Shown here one piece after another: positions 20,857 through 31,832 of a stretch of 64,000 bases of DNA. Each line of letters opens with the position of its first letter. Position 1 is the stretch's first letter. Position numbers and translations under genes: made by a program. The stretch comes from Adiantum capillus-veneris (taxonomy: Eukaryota > Streptophyta > Polypodiopsida > Polypodiales > Pteridaceae). The notes below the pieces were generated by a model. The model was not told where the DNA came from. It worked only from the letters and a program-made list of their open reading frames with translations, and made no database searches. The stretch covers positions 65,153,395 through 65,217,394 of the forward strand of contig CM043963.1 of NCBI GenBank assembly GCA_014529385.2, written 5' to 3'.

Positions 20857-22680
20857 GTAAATGCAAGGAACAGAAGCCATGCCTAGCCCTATAGTCTAGT
20901 TGTGCGGTCTAAGCAAACACATGCACATGGAGATGTGGATACTGAATAACAAACTTGAACGACTTGTTGACGTAGAGTTTTATCTTGAAAATTTATGTGA
21001 ATTTTTTTAGTTTCAAGTAATCACAGTAGTCCCTTTAGGGTGTGTGACCATCGTTCGAACCTCTTGTTCTTGGATCATTTTTCCTCAACAAATCTGTATG
21101 AGAGAGAGACACACAAAGGGAGAGAGAAAAGAGAGTGTGATGATGCATGGTCCCTACGTGACGTGCAACCAAGTCGATGAAGAAACTAGCCTGCACACCC
21201 CAACATTGGCCGAAATACTGGATACACCTTGGTTATGGATACACCTTGGTTATGCTACCACCAACTTTTAACCTTAGAAAAATGCCATCATGAGCACTAG
21301 TTGCCTCACAAATTATTGAACTCTAGACCACACTACATCCTAGAATCCCCATTCGTGAGCTATGAACACATCACATCCAAACATTCCTGGACAAGGAACT
21401 TTTGGAACACATCCTATCCCTAATCCGGGCAACAGCAATGGATTGGCATGCACATCCATAATGTTATGTACACATCAAATTGATTCCTTGCCAGATGCAT
21501 GTGCCTTAAATTTTGACCTATAGGTTCAAACATCGATAACTTGAACTCCAACACATGGGTCCACATCATTTGTAGGGAGCATCATTTTCCCCTCTTTTCC
21601 GCTCGCAAGCCCCGGTCTGACTGAAGCTAGTCGTAGCAATGGTCACCCGCCACCACGTGTTCCATGCTGATCTCCCAAGTCAAATCTTTATCACCGCTAT
21701 CTCTATCAAGCTTGCCTTTGCCTTTGTCCTCTTGCGAGCTCCTACATTTGCCTTTGGCTTCGCATTCCTGAGCCAAAGAAAGCATCATCTAACTTTATGA
21801 CAATGGCTCTCAGACCTCGTAGGTACCGAGGCACTTAATTGAACACTCGCCCTACCGTCCTCGTCAAGCTTTCCTTTGCCTTTGACCTTACCATTACTTG
21901 ATCCTTGCCCTGGGATACTAAGGTAGATTTCACTTCATCGAGAAAATAGCCGAGATCACTGAAATCCCACTTTTGCTTCATGATTTGCAAGTGTAATGTC
22001 ATGGCCACCCACTTGCTCCTCATTCCATTTCAAGACAATTAACTGAATATTTGTCAATGAGCTTTCCATAGCCAAGAGTGGGTGCTGGTTCTTCTTTTGG
22101 TTTAATACCAATAGGGTCTTTTTGATGTCGAGGCCAAGTTGGCAACCCTGGTCTCCAGCTACCAAGAACACAATTAAAACCAAGATTCAAGCTGGAACGA
22201 ACTTGGAAAGTGAGATTCCATCTCTTCATGCATTTCCAAAACGCTCTCAATAAGAGGTCAAACAACTGTCACTATGGAGGGATGGCCACAACATTTTAAA
22301 ATGTTGCATGCAAGAGCTTAAATAGAAAAGGGACGAAAATACCTCTCCTATGAGCATCTCAAAACACAATAGATCGAGGGCTCCAAAGCGTAGGCAAATA
22401 GAGGGCATCTCAAGATGCTGGGCTCACATTGTTGCCAAAATGGCCAAAGATGCCTCTCAAAATGCTGCTAAAACTAGCATCATCGATTGCATCTCAAAAC
22501 ATCGTTGTTTGCCGTCAGTTGCCAACTCACCAATTCTTTGGCGATGCAAAATGCTACCCCCCTTGCCACTTGTGTTTCAAAACACTGATTGGGGGTTTCT
22601 TCTCATCGATTAACACACTCTTCTCCACTCACTATCTTTGAAGATCCTCCTCTTTTTGTGATCTCCCAAGGTCAATGAGC
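20856..22680. other. No recognisable gene
   Basis: Only short frames in unrelated phases are seen. No transposon protein, tRNA or repeat unit could be supported. A 19-bp tandem phrase (GGATACACCTTGGTTATG) occurs twice near 21221-21255. Confidence 0.5.
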
Positions 22681-22682
22681 CA

Positions 22683-22697
22683 TTGCTCAAATACCAT
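22683..22697 (-). other. Possible Copia primer site and LTR edge
   Basis: On the minus strand TGGTATTTGAGCA resembles the initiator-tRNA-Met primer site TGGTATCAGAGC with changes. The plus strand to its right starts TGTCCAAATTG, which could be an LTR edge. No partner LTR was found, so this is weak. Confidence 0.3.
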
Positions 22698-22728
22698 GTC
22701 CAAATTGACGATGCGGAAGCATACAATG

Positions 22729-22733
22729 AGAGA

Positions 22734-22766
<33 letters not shown>
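22729..22766. repeat. GA microsatellite, interrupted
   Basis: About 18 GA units with one C interruption. Confidence 0.9.
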
Positions 22767-22934
22767 TACTCTACTAAATCAACCAACTTGGCAAGTATTG
22801 TGGATTATTTATACAATGGGGGCTAGGTGTGCTTATATACTTCCCTCAACGAATTACCGTGCCAAGGACTTTGACAAATAAGTAAAATAAATACCTAAAG
22901 CCAAAATAAATAATGGGATCACATTGCGCCATTC

Positions 22935-23305
22935 ACTTGAGATGGTATAACTTTAACATGCATATGGATCCAACACGTTCCTCCTAGCAATGTGTTATAT
23001 ATGAGATGCATCCTACAACCGACAAGGACAGTGGAAGAAAATTTACTTTGAAATCTCCATGTGGGGGGTTGTGGGATTATCTCGCCCATATATCTCTTCA
23101 ATCAATACCATTCTAAGAAACTTGAGATGCTATAACTTTAACAACAAGCATATGGAGCCAACACGTTCCTCCTAGTAATCTTTTGTATATGAGATGCATC
23201 CTAACAATTAACAAGGATAAATGAAGAAAATTTGCTATGAAATATCCATGTAGGGGTTGTGGGGTCATGTCACCCATATATCTTCTCAATGAGTACCATT
23301 CTAAG
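22935..23305. repeat. Tandem duplication of 185 bp
   Basis: Unit one starts ACTTGAGATGGTATAACTTT at 22935 and unit two ACTTGAGATGCTATAACTTT at 23120. Shared blocks include CCAACACGTTCCTCCTAG, TATATGAGATGCATCCTA and GTACCATTCTAAG-like ends. The copies are roughly 85 percent alike by eye. No coding motif was recognised. Confidence 0.85.
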
Positions 23306-23415
23306 GACACATGGATGCAGCTGGGTGTTGGAAGCTCATGGTTAGCTATTATTTTGGAAGCTTCATCAATCAGCACCACAATTGCATGAAGTAGTCCACA
23401 AAGTTGTCTAATGCT

Positions 23416-23466
23416 CTCTCTCTCTCTCAGCCCTCTCTCTCCTTATATATATATATATATATATAT

Positions 23467-23509
<43 letters not shown>

Positions 23510-23525
23510 CAACATCACAAACCTT

Positions 23526-23563
<38 letters not shown>
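23416..23563. repeat. Compound microsatellite CT, TA, CA, GA
   Basis: Consecutive runs of CT, TA (about 23444-23466), CA (about 23469-23500), TA and GA (about 23529-23563), separated by only a few bases to about 30 bases. Confidence 0.95.
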
Positions 23564-23568
<5 letters not shown>

Positions 23569-24229
23569 AAGAGGGAGGCTATTCTTATGGGTGGTTTGCT
23601 TAGGCAACATAGGTAGTAGCAACTAAATGTGAAAGTGACAGACAAAAGCATGCGATAAAGAAAAGCACACAAAATTGATGGTTTGAACTAGTGAAAAATT
23701 GGATGGCTTGGATTAGTCCAAGTCGCTCACTCTAGGATCAAGAATTCACAAAATACTTTTAGGTTAACGAGTAAAGATTACTCAAGACCTCTTGAGAGAT
23801 AGATATGGTTCTTGAAGATCAAATGTGACCTATGAGAAAATAGAAACATAACATGTGGGGTGTATGGAGTTTGTAAGTGACTCTTGATGCTCAAAGATTA
23901 TGGAATTGAGTATCACAAGTGAGAGTCCATCATGGTTGGGAAGAATGTGTGCAACAAGAGCTCATGGTTGAAAATGTGGGTGAAGCAAGCTCTAATGTGA
24001 TCAAAAGCTAAGCACTTAGATTCGCGGACTTGTTGGTAGCCAAGGGTATGGCTACAAGTGTACAAGGGTGGGTGTGATTCTCTTATTCACAGAAGAAGAT
24101 GGTTTTGTAGTTGTGTGCAACATACATGGTTTTGGATAACCCTCCTTTCCTGTACTTACGTGGTACAATAAGTTTTCCATGGCCGATCCCCCAAGATTAG
24201 AGTGACATTGGTATTAAAAGTGAAGTTTC

Positions 24230-24526
24230 ATTATAATGGTTGTTTAGACAAGTACATGGCTTGCCTTGTATGCGCAAAAGGACGGTATTGACTTTGATGA
24301 GACTTTTCCTCTTATTGTATGATTCAATACCATACATCTTATGAATGCATTTGCTGCACAACAAATAATGTATGCCTTGTTTATCATATGAATGTCAAGT
24401 TTGCTTTCTTGAATAGTAATTTAGAGGAGTAATTTTATGTGAATTAACCTCCTAGTTTTGGTATTGATGATTGTGAAGATCATGTCTACTTATCCAAGAA
24501 GACACTATATGGTCTTCAATAGGCAT
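24230..24526 (+). pseudogene. Ty1/Copia reverse transcriptase relic
   Basis: The plus strand reads YAQKDGIDFDETFPLIV, FNTIHLMNAFAAQ, MNVKFAFLNSNLEE and DHVYLSKKTLYGLQ across frameshifts and stops. This is the first half of Copia RT (the FDETF-P-V and D-KTAFLNG-L-E regions). It stops abruptly before the YVDD box and is joined directly to an LTR start at 24527. Confidence 0.82.
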
Positions 24527-24575
24527 TGTTACCATGTATGTGGTAGTGATTTGTGTGAACACACTTAGTGTTAGC
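24527..24575 (+). repeat. LTR start of the 229-bp Copia LTR family
   Basis: TGTTACCATGTATGTGGTAG and the following GAACACACTTAG match the family start at 37682 (read on the minus strand) and at 11880. Similarity ends near 24570. From about 24568 a different LTR-like start (TGTTAGCGGGTCGCGACGAT) begins, resembling 45598 onward. Confidence 0.7.
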
Positions 24576-24781
24576 GGGTCGCGACGATGCACGTCTATAA
24601 CATAACTATCTCGTACTAACATAATATGTCAATACTCAAAAATTTTATAAAAAATAAAAAACTAATTATAAATTGATCTAACTCAAAATGAATTTTGTTA
24701 TGTTTGTTTGTGAATGAAATTTTTAATAAAATTTATAAAATAATGAAATTAATAATTTTTAAAAAATTTTAAAATTTGAAA

Positions 24782-24783
<2 letters not shown>

Positions 24784-24819
<36 letters not shown>

Positions 24820-25009
24820 GATTGTTGGAAAATTAATGTGCATCTTTATTTATTTGCGTGTTTATGTGCACAAGTGTGGTCATATGTGTGTGTGTGTGTG
24901 TGTATACATGAGATGAGAAGGATAGGGCACTCACATGTGGCCTATGTGAGCACAAAACACTTGAGAAAATGTTGCCAAATCTACAAAAACACACACACAC
25001 ACACACACA

Positions 25010-25096
<87 letters not shown>
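24784..25096. repeat. Cluster of GT, CA and CT microsatellites
   Basis: GT about 24784-24817, TG about 24886-24903, CA about 24989-25008, CT about 25013-25074 and AC about 25075-25096. This cluster forms the left edge of the truncated Copia element at 25127. Confidence 0.95.
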
Positions 25097-25126
25097 TATG
25101 TCAAATATAGTACATGACAACAAGGG

Positions 25127-26103
25127 CTAAACAGAATCTTCCACAAACACAACATCCCGTGAAACTAGAATACACTTTATTTGTGGATGATACAACCTGT
25201 AACCTTTGCTTTCAGCACTATAACCAACAAAAATACATTTGATAGCCTTATCATCCAGTTTTTTGTGATGTGTTTGTGGCAGCAAAGCATATGCCAAACA
25301 ACCAAAAACACGCATGTGCTCAATAGAAGGCTTTCTATCATGCCATGATTCATATGGAGTAATAGACTGCAAAGGTTTCGTAGGACACCTGTTTAGTACA
25401 TAAGTGGCACACATGATGGCCTCAAGCCAAAAAGAATGTGGCAAAGCTTGACTTTTGACCATACATCGTGCCGTTTTTGTAAGTGACTTGTTTTTCCTCT
25501 CAACAACACCATTTTGCTGAGGCGTATAAGGCACTGTACATTGGTGTTTATCCCACGACTAGCCAAAAATGCATTAAATTCATGAGACATATACTCCCCC
25601 CATCGATCAGAACGGAGGGTGCCCATAGTACATTTTGAGACATTTTCAGTCATAGCCAAAAATTGTTTGAAGCACATAAAAACTTCGAGCTTTGCTTTAA
25701 GCAAAAATACCCATGCATTCCTGGAGTAATCATCAACGAAAGTCACGAAGTAAAGGTAATTGCCCAAGGACGGAGTTTGCATGGGCCCACAAACATCACT
25801 ATGCACAAGCTGCAACCTGCATGTGGTCCTAACCGAACCATCCTTTGGAAACTTCGAATGCTGCATCTTATCCAAAATATAGACGTCACAAACATGTTTG
25901 ACAGGTGCTTTAAGAGGCGGCAAAGAAGCAACCATATCAGATTTTTGCAAACGCAGCAAACTGGAAAAAATTAGATGACCAAAATGTGCATGCCAAAGTT
26001 TTGCATCTGAAATAACCTTTGAATCCAAAATTGCATTTGCAAAATTTTTCCCACACCTTGTCATACAAAGTGAGTTTATACAGCCCATGGCATAAAATGC
26101 CAT
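25127..26103 (-). pseudogene. Copia integrase with pre-integrase domain, frameshifted
   Basis: The pre-integrase block is KLWHAHFGHLIFSSLLRLQK. The integrase core shows LVHSDVCGPMQTPSLGNYL with the first catalytic Asp, then VDDYSRNAWVFLLK. Next is LRSDRWGEYMSHEFNAFL with the second Asp, where the usual NGG has become RWG. After a frameshift near 25530 comes YTPQQNGVVERKN with the catalytic Glu. The C-terminal part includes HMRVFGCLAYA and CIFVGYSAESKGYRLYHP. The frameshift makes it inactive. In a live element this enzyme inserts the DNA copy. Confidence 0.9.
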
Positions 26104-26705
26104 GCAACAATTTCATCACCGAAACTAAGATCATGTATTTTACATTTGTCATCCACAAAATTGACTACAAGACCAAGTCTAGCAAGTGCAGATACAGACA
26201 AAAGATTCTTCTTGATCCCAGGTACATAAAGTGCATCAACAAGTGTGAAAGAACTGCCATTTGCAGTAGTAAGCACAATATTTCCAACTCCCTGAACAGG
26301 ATAAGAGGCATTGTTGGCATAAGTGACTGAATTCCCATGAGGGACAGACTTGAGAGAGGTGAAGAAATCACGATGTGAGGTAATGTGATTTGTAGCACCA
26401 CTATCAAAATACCACACATGTGAATCTGTAGCAAATGACATGCATGCATCATGAACAGCATGATTATAGGTACACTCTGCACTAAAAGCCCATTCTGCAT
26501 CAACATTAGCATCATAGTCTCCTTTCACAGAGGACTCAACAATAGCTGCATTTGTAGTGGAACCAGCATTTGCAGTGGAACCACCCTCTTTCTTCTTAGC
26601 CTCTTTGGCCTTCAACTTAGGACATTGCTTGATCAAGTGATCATTAGCTTTACAATAATGGCAACGCATCTTCTTTTTGCCCTTATCACCAAAATTTCCA
26701 GACAA
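26076..26705 (-). pseudogene. Copia nucleocapsid knuckle and aspartic protease
   Basis: CHYCKANDHLIKQC is a CCHC zinc knuckle. WYFDSGATNHITSHRDFF carries the catalytic Asp of Copia protease in a DSGA loop, followed by GVGNIVLTTANGS and YVPGIKKNLLSVSAL, the normal C-terminal part of that domain. The reading frame is open over 209 codons but does not connect in frame to gag or integrase. Confidence 0.88.
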
Positions 26706-26915
26706 ATTGCTGCCAGTAGAAGCATTAGGAACATGTGATTTTCCACTCGCGGAAGAACCATAAGAAGTGGTTGCATTGTTGCCAGCATAAGCATTAGGGA
26801 CATGTGAATTTCCACTCGCAGAAGAACCATAAGAAATGGTTGCATTGCTATTACCACCCTTTCTTTAAGAGGCAATAAAAGCCTATTCAAATGCACGCTG
26901 TCTAGTCCTATTTTT

Positions 26916-27594
26916 TTAATGGAAAGTGACTCTTGCAAACGACAATGTGCACAATGCATCAAACTTGACAACTTTAGGATTTCCTTGGGTCATAAGTCTC
27001 CAAGTACTAGCAAAAGTCTGGTACGAGTCTGGCAAGGCATCGAGAGCAGTCTGCACAAGGGAACTGTCTGAAATGACTTCACCTACAGAAATAAGTTGCT
27101 CATTGATATCCTTGACGCCAGCAAGGAAAGTGTTCGTATAATCTTCCTCATGCATAATCTTCGACTCAACTCTTTACGCAGCAATGCAATTTTTGCCTCA
27201 TTGCGTCTTGCATAAAGACCAGCCAGAATATCCCAAGCCTGTTTTGCAGATTTTGCTAAACAAATGTGAGGAGTAATGGTGTGCTTCATAGACAATGCAA
27301 TCAATGCATGAGCCTGCACATCCTTTACATCCCAACGAGCTTGTTCAGTCATAGGCAAAACAACTCTAACAACAGCAATCCTTGTAGCAAGACCTGCAAC
27401 ATCCTCAACATTGCCTACATCCTCAGAACCAGGGCGTACATCAATGCCCTACACAATATTCCAGACACCCTTTGACACAAGAACATGTTGCATCATGTAA
27501 GACCAGATAGAGTAATTGTCCCCATTCAATTTGTTCTTAGCAACAACAAACATCTTGAACACATCTGTGTTGTTGTCACCCTTGGAAAATGCCT
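26916..27594 (-). pseudogene. Copia gag, copy A (joined to pol, start codon lost)
   Basis: The frame shows KNKLNGDNYSIWSYMMQHVL, RWDVKDVQAHALIALSMK and KQAWDILAGLYARRNEAKIA, then after a frameshift MHEEDYTNTFLAGVKDINE and ALDALPDSYQTFASTW. This is a Copia gag (UBN2-like) fold. At the expected start the other copies have CCATGG but this copy reads CCAAGG, so the copy adjoining pol has lost its ATG. Confidence 0.85.
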
Positions 27595-27647
27595 GCACTT
27601 GATGTGAAAACTGCCCGAAGTGAGGAGAATTTCAGTGAGACCAACAC

Positions 27648-27661
27648 GTGCTATATAGCAC
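27648..27661. promoter_or_regulatory. Palindrome GTGCTATATAGCAC in the Copia leader
   Basis: This perfect 14-bp palindrome lies about 64 bp upstream of the gag start. It recurs at 29363-29376 and, in the plus-strand relative, at 46823-46836 (62 bp before ATG). Copy B has it mutated at 28506-28519. It could fold as an RNA hairpin or act as an RNA dimer contact; that is inference. Confidence 0.6.
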
Positions 27662-27665
27662 AAAC

Positions 27666-28442
27666 CTAAGTAGAATGTATGGGACCTATTATGCAGTAAT
27701 TTACACTGATAAAAATTCTGCACAAAATGACAAAATAGCATTGACGGGAGCAAAGCGAGACATGAACCCCGATGGCCTCTAAAACGTCGGGAGAGAACGA
27801 CAATGTGCACAATGCATCAAACTTGACAACTTTAGGATTTCCTTGGTTCATAAGTCTCCAAGTACGAGCAAAAGTCTGGTACGAGTCTGGCAAGGCATCG
27901 AGAGCAGTCTGCACAAGGGAACTGTTTGAAATGACTTCACCTACAGAAATAAGTTGCTCATTGATATCCTTGACGCCAGCAAGGAAAGTGTTCGTATAAT
28001 CTTCCTCATGCATAATCTTCGACTCAACTCTTTACGCAGCAATGCAATTTTTGCCTCATTGCGTCTTGCATAAAGACCAGCCAGAATATCCCAAGCCTAT
28101 TTTGCAGATTTTGCTAAACAAATGTGAGGAGTAATGGTGTGCTTCATAGACAATGCAATCAATGCATGAGCCTGCACATCCTTTACATCCCAACGAGCTT
28201 GTTCAGTCATAGGCAAAACAACTCTAACAACAACAATCCTTGTAGCAAGACCTGCAACATCCTCAACATTGCCTACATCCTCAGAACCAAGGCGTACATC
28301 AATGCCCTGCACACTATTCCAGACACCCTTTGACACAAGAACATGCTGCATCATGTAAGACCAGATAGAGTAATTGTCCCCATTCAATTTGTTCTTAGCA
28401 ACAACAAACATCTTAAACACATCTGTGTTGTTGTCAGCCATG
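27666..28442 (-). pseudogene. Copia gag 5' half, copy B
   Basis: Starts MADNNTDVFKMFVVAKNK at ATG 28440-28442 and runs through the same gag blocks, with a stop in place of the Gln before AWDILAGLY and a frameshift before MHEEDYTNTF. It then runs out at FDALCTLSF into the leader of copy A, the tandem junction. Confidence 0.85.
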
Positions 28443-28523
28443 GAAAATGCCTGCACTTGATGTGAAAACTGCCCGAAGTGAGGAGAATTTCAGTGAGACC
28501 AACACGTGCTATATAATACAAAC

Positions 28524-29298
28524 CTAAGTAGACTGTATGGGACCTATTATGCAGTAATTAACACTGATAAAAATTCTGCACAAAATGACAAAATAGCATT
28601 GACGAGAGCAAAGCGAGACACGAACCCCGATGGCCTCTAAAACGTCGGGAGAGAACGACAATGTGCACAATGCATCAAACTTGACAACTTTAGGATTTCC
28701 TTGGTTCATAAGTCTCCAAGTACTAGCAAAAGTCTGGTACGAGTCTGGCAAGGCATCGAGAGCAGTCTGCACAAGGGAACTGTTTGAAATGACTTCACCT
28801 ACAGAAATAAGTTGCTCATTGATATCCTTGACGCCAGCAAGGAAAGTGTTCGTATAATCTTCCTCATGCATAATCTTCGACTCAACTCTTTACGCAGCAA
28901 TGCAATTTTTGCCTCATTGCGTCTTGCATAAAGACCAGCCAGAATATCCCAAGCCTATTTTGCAGATTTTGCTAAACAAATGTGAGGAGTAATGGTGTGC
29001 TTCATAGACAATGTAATCAATGCATGAGCCTGCACATCCTTTACATCCCAACGAGCTTGTTCAGTCATAGGCAAAACAACTCTAACAACAACAATCCTTG
29101 TAGCAAGACCTGCAACATCCTCAACATTGCCTACATCCTCAGAACCAGGCATACATCAATGCCCTGCACAATATTCCAGACACCCTTTGACACAAGAACA
29201 TGCTGCATCATGTAAGACCGGATAGAGTAATTGTCCCTATTCAATCTGTTCTCAGCAACAACAAACATCTTGAACACATCTATGTTGTTGTCAACCAT
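28524..29298 (-). pseudogene. Copia gag 5' half, copy C
   Basis: Starts at ATG 29296-29298 (MVDNNIDVFKMFVVAENR). It has the same stop and frameshift as copy B, showing these lesions predate the duplication, and a further frameshift near 29150. It ends at the same junction sequence as copy B. Confidence 0.85.
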
Positions 29299-29620
29299 GG
29301 AAAATGCCTGTACTTGATGCGAAAACTGCCCGAAGTGAGGACAATTTGAGTGAGAATAACACGTGCTATATAGCACAAACCTAAGTAGACTGTATGGGAC
29401 CTATTATGCAGTAATTAACACTGATAAAAATTCTGCACAAAATGACAAAATAGCATTGACGGGAGCAAAGCGAGACACGAATCCCGATGGCCTCTAAAAT
29501 GTCGGGAGCCGATGGCACGCCTCGCGCCGGTCACGATAAAGCGAACATGGGGCACCACCTAGCTTTGAGTGGCTTGGACGCAGACCACGGTGATGTGAAC
29601 ACCGCAAACTTATACACACG

Positions 29621-29621
<1 letters not shown>

Positions 29622-29665
<44 letters not shown>
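29622..29665. repeat. GA microsatellite, about 21 units
   Basis: Uninterrupted GA run over about 44 bp just right of the triplicated Copia 5' end. Confidence 0.95.
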
Positions 29666-29668
<3 letters not shown>

Positions 29669-30480
29669 TGACAATTGATGAAAACCCTCGGGGGTGTAAG
29701 GGAGAATTATTTCTTGCAGTATTTACAAATGACCTTCCTTCCGACGAGGTGGCACACCGTGGTGATGGAGAGGTAGGGAGAAGAGATGGTGCATCTACTT
29801 GGTGCGTTCTCTAAAGATGACTCGATGATGCAAAACTTGCTACCAAGAAGGTGTGTGTGCGTGTGCATCAACCATTGGAGTCGAGAGGTGGACGTAGCTC
29901 TCTTCACATTGTGCAATTCCCAAAACAAACCATCACACAAGTCCCCTCCCCGTGATGCCAATAGTGTCAATTCCTCCCACTAAAAATCTACCAAGTGCTG
30001 ACCTCTCATGAACTGCCCCCCCACCGATAGTGACCTCTTAGTGCCCTTTTATAGGTGTTGGCTGCTTGGATTAGGGTAATCCAAGTTTGATTAGGGTAAG
30101 CTAATTGGGGAGACAAAGCAAGGCGGTGGGCCCGGTGTAGTTGACCCTTGCTTTGTCTTGGGAGTTATTTAAAATGAAAACCTCTAGGTGGGCCTTTGTG
30201 ACCATCACCTAGAGAGAGAGAATTTACAAATTGGGAATTTTACAAGGCTTGGGCGAAAACTGGAAAATGATGATGATAACCTACGGTTTACTAAAAATGG
30301 TGTTGTGGTTGCGTGATGCCGGTGAATGGTAGCTTGCCGGTGCGTCGGTGTAGTGCGTACGTCTTTTCGGGGTCGGCCGGGGCATGCCTTTGGCGCCTTT
30401 GTTCTGTTCGTTGTTGGTGTCATGTGATTCGGGTCCTCCTCCTTTCTTTCGTCGAGGTCAATGTCGTTTAGTTTCTTCTT
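29666..30480. other. No recognisable gene
   Basis: About 800 bp of mixed composition with short frames only. No LTR partner for the Copia element to the left was found here. Confidence 0.5.
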
Positions 30481-30487
30481 CTTCTTT

Positions 30488-30759
30488 TGTATTTTTTTGG
30501 TGTGTGTGTATGTATGGGTGCATGTGGGCAGGCGTGTGTGTATATGTATGAGTGCGTAAGCGTGAGTGTGTGTGTGTGTATTTGTATATGTATATGTGTG
30601 TGTGTGTATGCGTGCATGGGAACGGGGGCGGGTATGTATATAAATATATACTTATATATTTATTTATTTTTTCGACTGGCGACACAGAGGTGGGGGGGGG
30701 GGGGGGGGGGGGGGTGAAGATGGAGAGAGAGAGAGGGGGTGGGTGCGTAGCGCACGCGC

Positions 30760-30842
<83 letters not shown>
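30488..30842. repeat. GT-rich tract with G23 run and long GT microsatellite
   Basis: Loose TG/TATG repeats (about 30498-30615), a run of 23 G at 30692-30714, a GA run, then GT repeats of about 38 units at 30765-30841. The G run could form quadruplex structures. Confidence 0.95.
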
Positions 30843-30898
30843 GCTTCACGGCGGCGCCTACGGGCTGGTGTACATAGCGCGAGAGAGGGGGTGAAAAC

Positions 30899-31649
30899 TG
30901 TTAGAAAATAAGACGTAGCTAAATAGATAATTGAGTAGATTACTTAATGGAGAGAGAAAAATTTACACACACGAGATTATAGAGTAGAGTGAGAGAGAGA
31001 GTACACACGATATACGTGGTTAAAGCAGCCACTCAATGGCTTTAGTACTTCAAAACAAGAAGTAGTTTACAAAGGGATTATACCCTTAATGGAGCTCCCG
31101 CCTTGCTTCACTCTCACCACCTCACACTCACCTTGTTGCATCAACTTCACACTCTATGAAATGTGTGTAGAAATGGCCTCCTTTTATAGGCCAAAAGGGC
31201 TGCCCTCTCTCATGAGAGGCAGCCATGTGTAGCCACCCTTGTGTAGATAAGTCCAAATCGGACCCTCCAATCCGCCCATGTGTGGCCGCCCTTGAGAAGA
31301 CAAGTCCGCTTTTGAATTCGGCCACCGGCCATTGACTTCCGACCAGCGGCCACCGGCCATTGACTACCGGCCACTGGCCAACCGGCGGTTGTTGTCAGAC
31401 CACTTTCCGGCCGCCGTCCGGCCATAATATTCCGGCGGAAAGGAATATTCCGGCGATGGAAAAAAAAGTCTCGAGGGCTTCCGCCTCCAAGGCCCCTAAA
31501 GTTGCCCTTGATTTTTGACCGTGACAATTTTGGTTTTCGGCGAGTGATTTTCTTTCACGCACGATGGCTTCTCCTCATAATGGGGGCCTTACAAATGTGC
31601 GCTTTTACCACAGAAAATTACAAGGGTAAATCAGGCTCCATACTTAACA
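30899..31649 (-). repeat. 3' LTR of the 5.57 kb Copia element (751 bp)
   Basis: Matches 35660-36471 but lacks a segment around CATCCAATGTGGGCTACG and some CCGGCCA repeats, giving 61 bp less. It ends CATACTTAACA. Confidence 0.95.
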
Positions 31650-31664
31650 ATCTCCCACTTGGAG
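31650..31664 (-). other. Polypurine tract of the 5.57 kb Copia element
   Basis: On the minus strand CTCCAAGTGGGAGAT lies directly before the LTR start TGTTAAGTATGG, the usual place and form of a Copia polypurine tract. Confidence 0.8.
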
Positions 31665-31832
31665 ACCGATCTCCAAACCAAACCTGTGACTGCTTTCTAT
31701 CCTGGCTTCTTATCCTTGAAGGCCGATTGAAGATGAGCAAAAGCTCAACTTCTCCTTGTTGACCACCTTTGTAAACATGTCTGCAGGATTTTCACTTGTA
31801 TGCACCTTTCCTAGCTTTTACTGTCCCTCTTC

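Larger units (their letters stand above)
25127..29498 (-). mobile_element. Truncated Copia element with triplicated 5' end
   Basis: In minus-strand order the element has three tandem copies of leader plus gag start (858 bp period), then zinc knuckle, protease, pre-integrase and integrase regions. It is cut at 25127 just after the integrase C-terminal SRDVVFVEDSV. RT, RNase H and both LTRs are missing here. The plus-strand relative at 46410-48917 has an LTR and primer site, which identify this as the family with the roughly 229-bp LTR. Confidence 0.9.
26941..29498. repeat. Tandem triplication, exact 858-bp period
   Basis: GACAATGTGCACAATGCATC starts at 26941, 27799 and 28657, exactly 858 bp apart, and the end block GGCCTCTAAAACGTCGGGAG recurs near 27774, 28632 and 29490 with the same spacing. 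Each unit holds a leader and a gag N-terminal half. Copies are nearly identical, with only scattered substitutions, so the duplication is younger than the decay of the element. Confidence 0.95.

Noticed and set aside
21041-21062. tRNA-like TTCGAACC phrase
   Set aside because: No acceptor stem or anticodon arm can be folded around it.
26076-26971. Extra minus-strand and plus-strand frames over the Copia knuckle region
   Set aside because: Overlapping phases of the same protease-nucleocapsid region without their own motifs.
30458-30911. Frames over GT repeats encoding Cys-Val or His-Thr runs
   Set aside because: Translation of microsatellites only.
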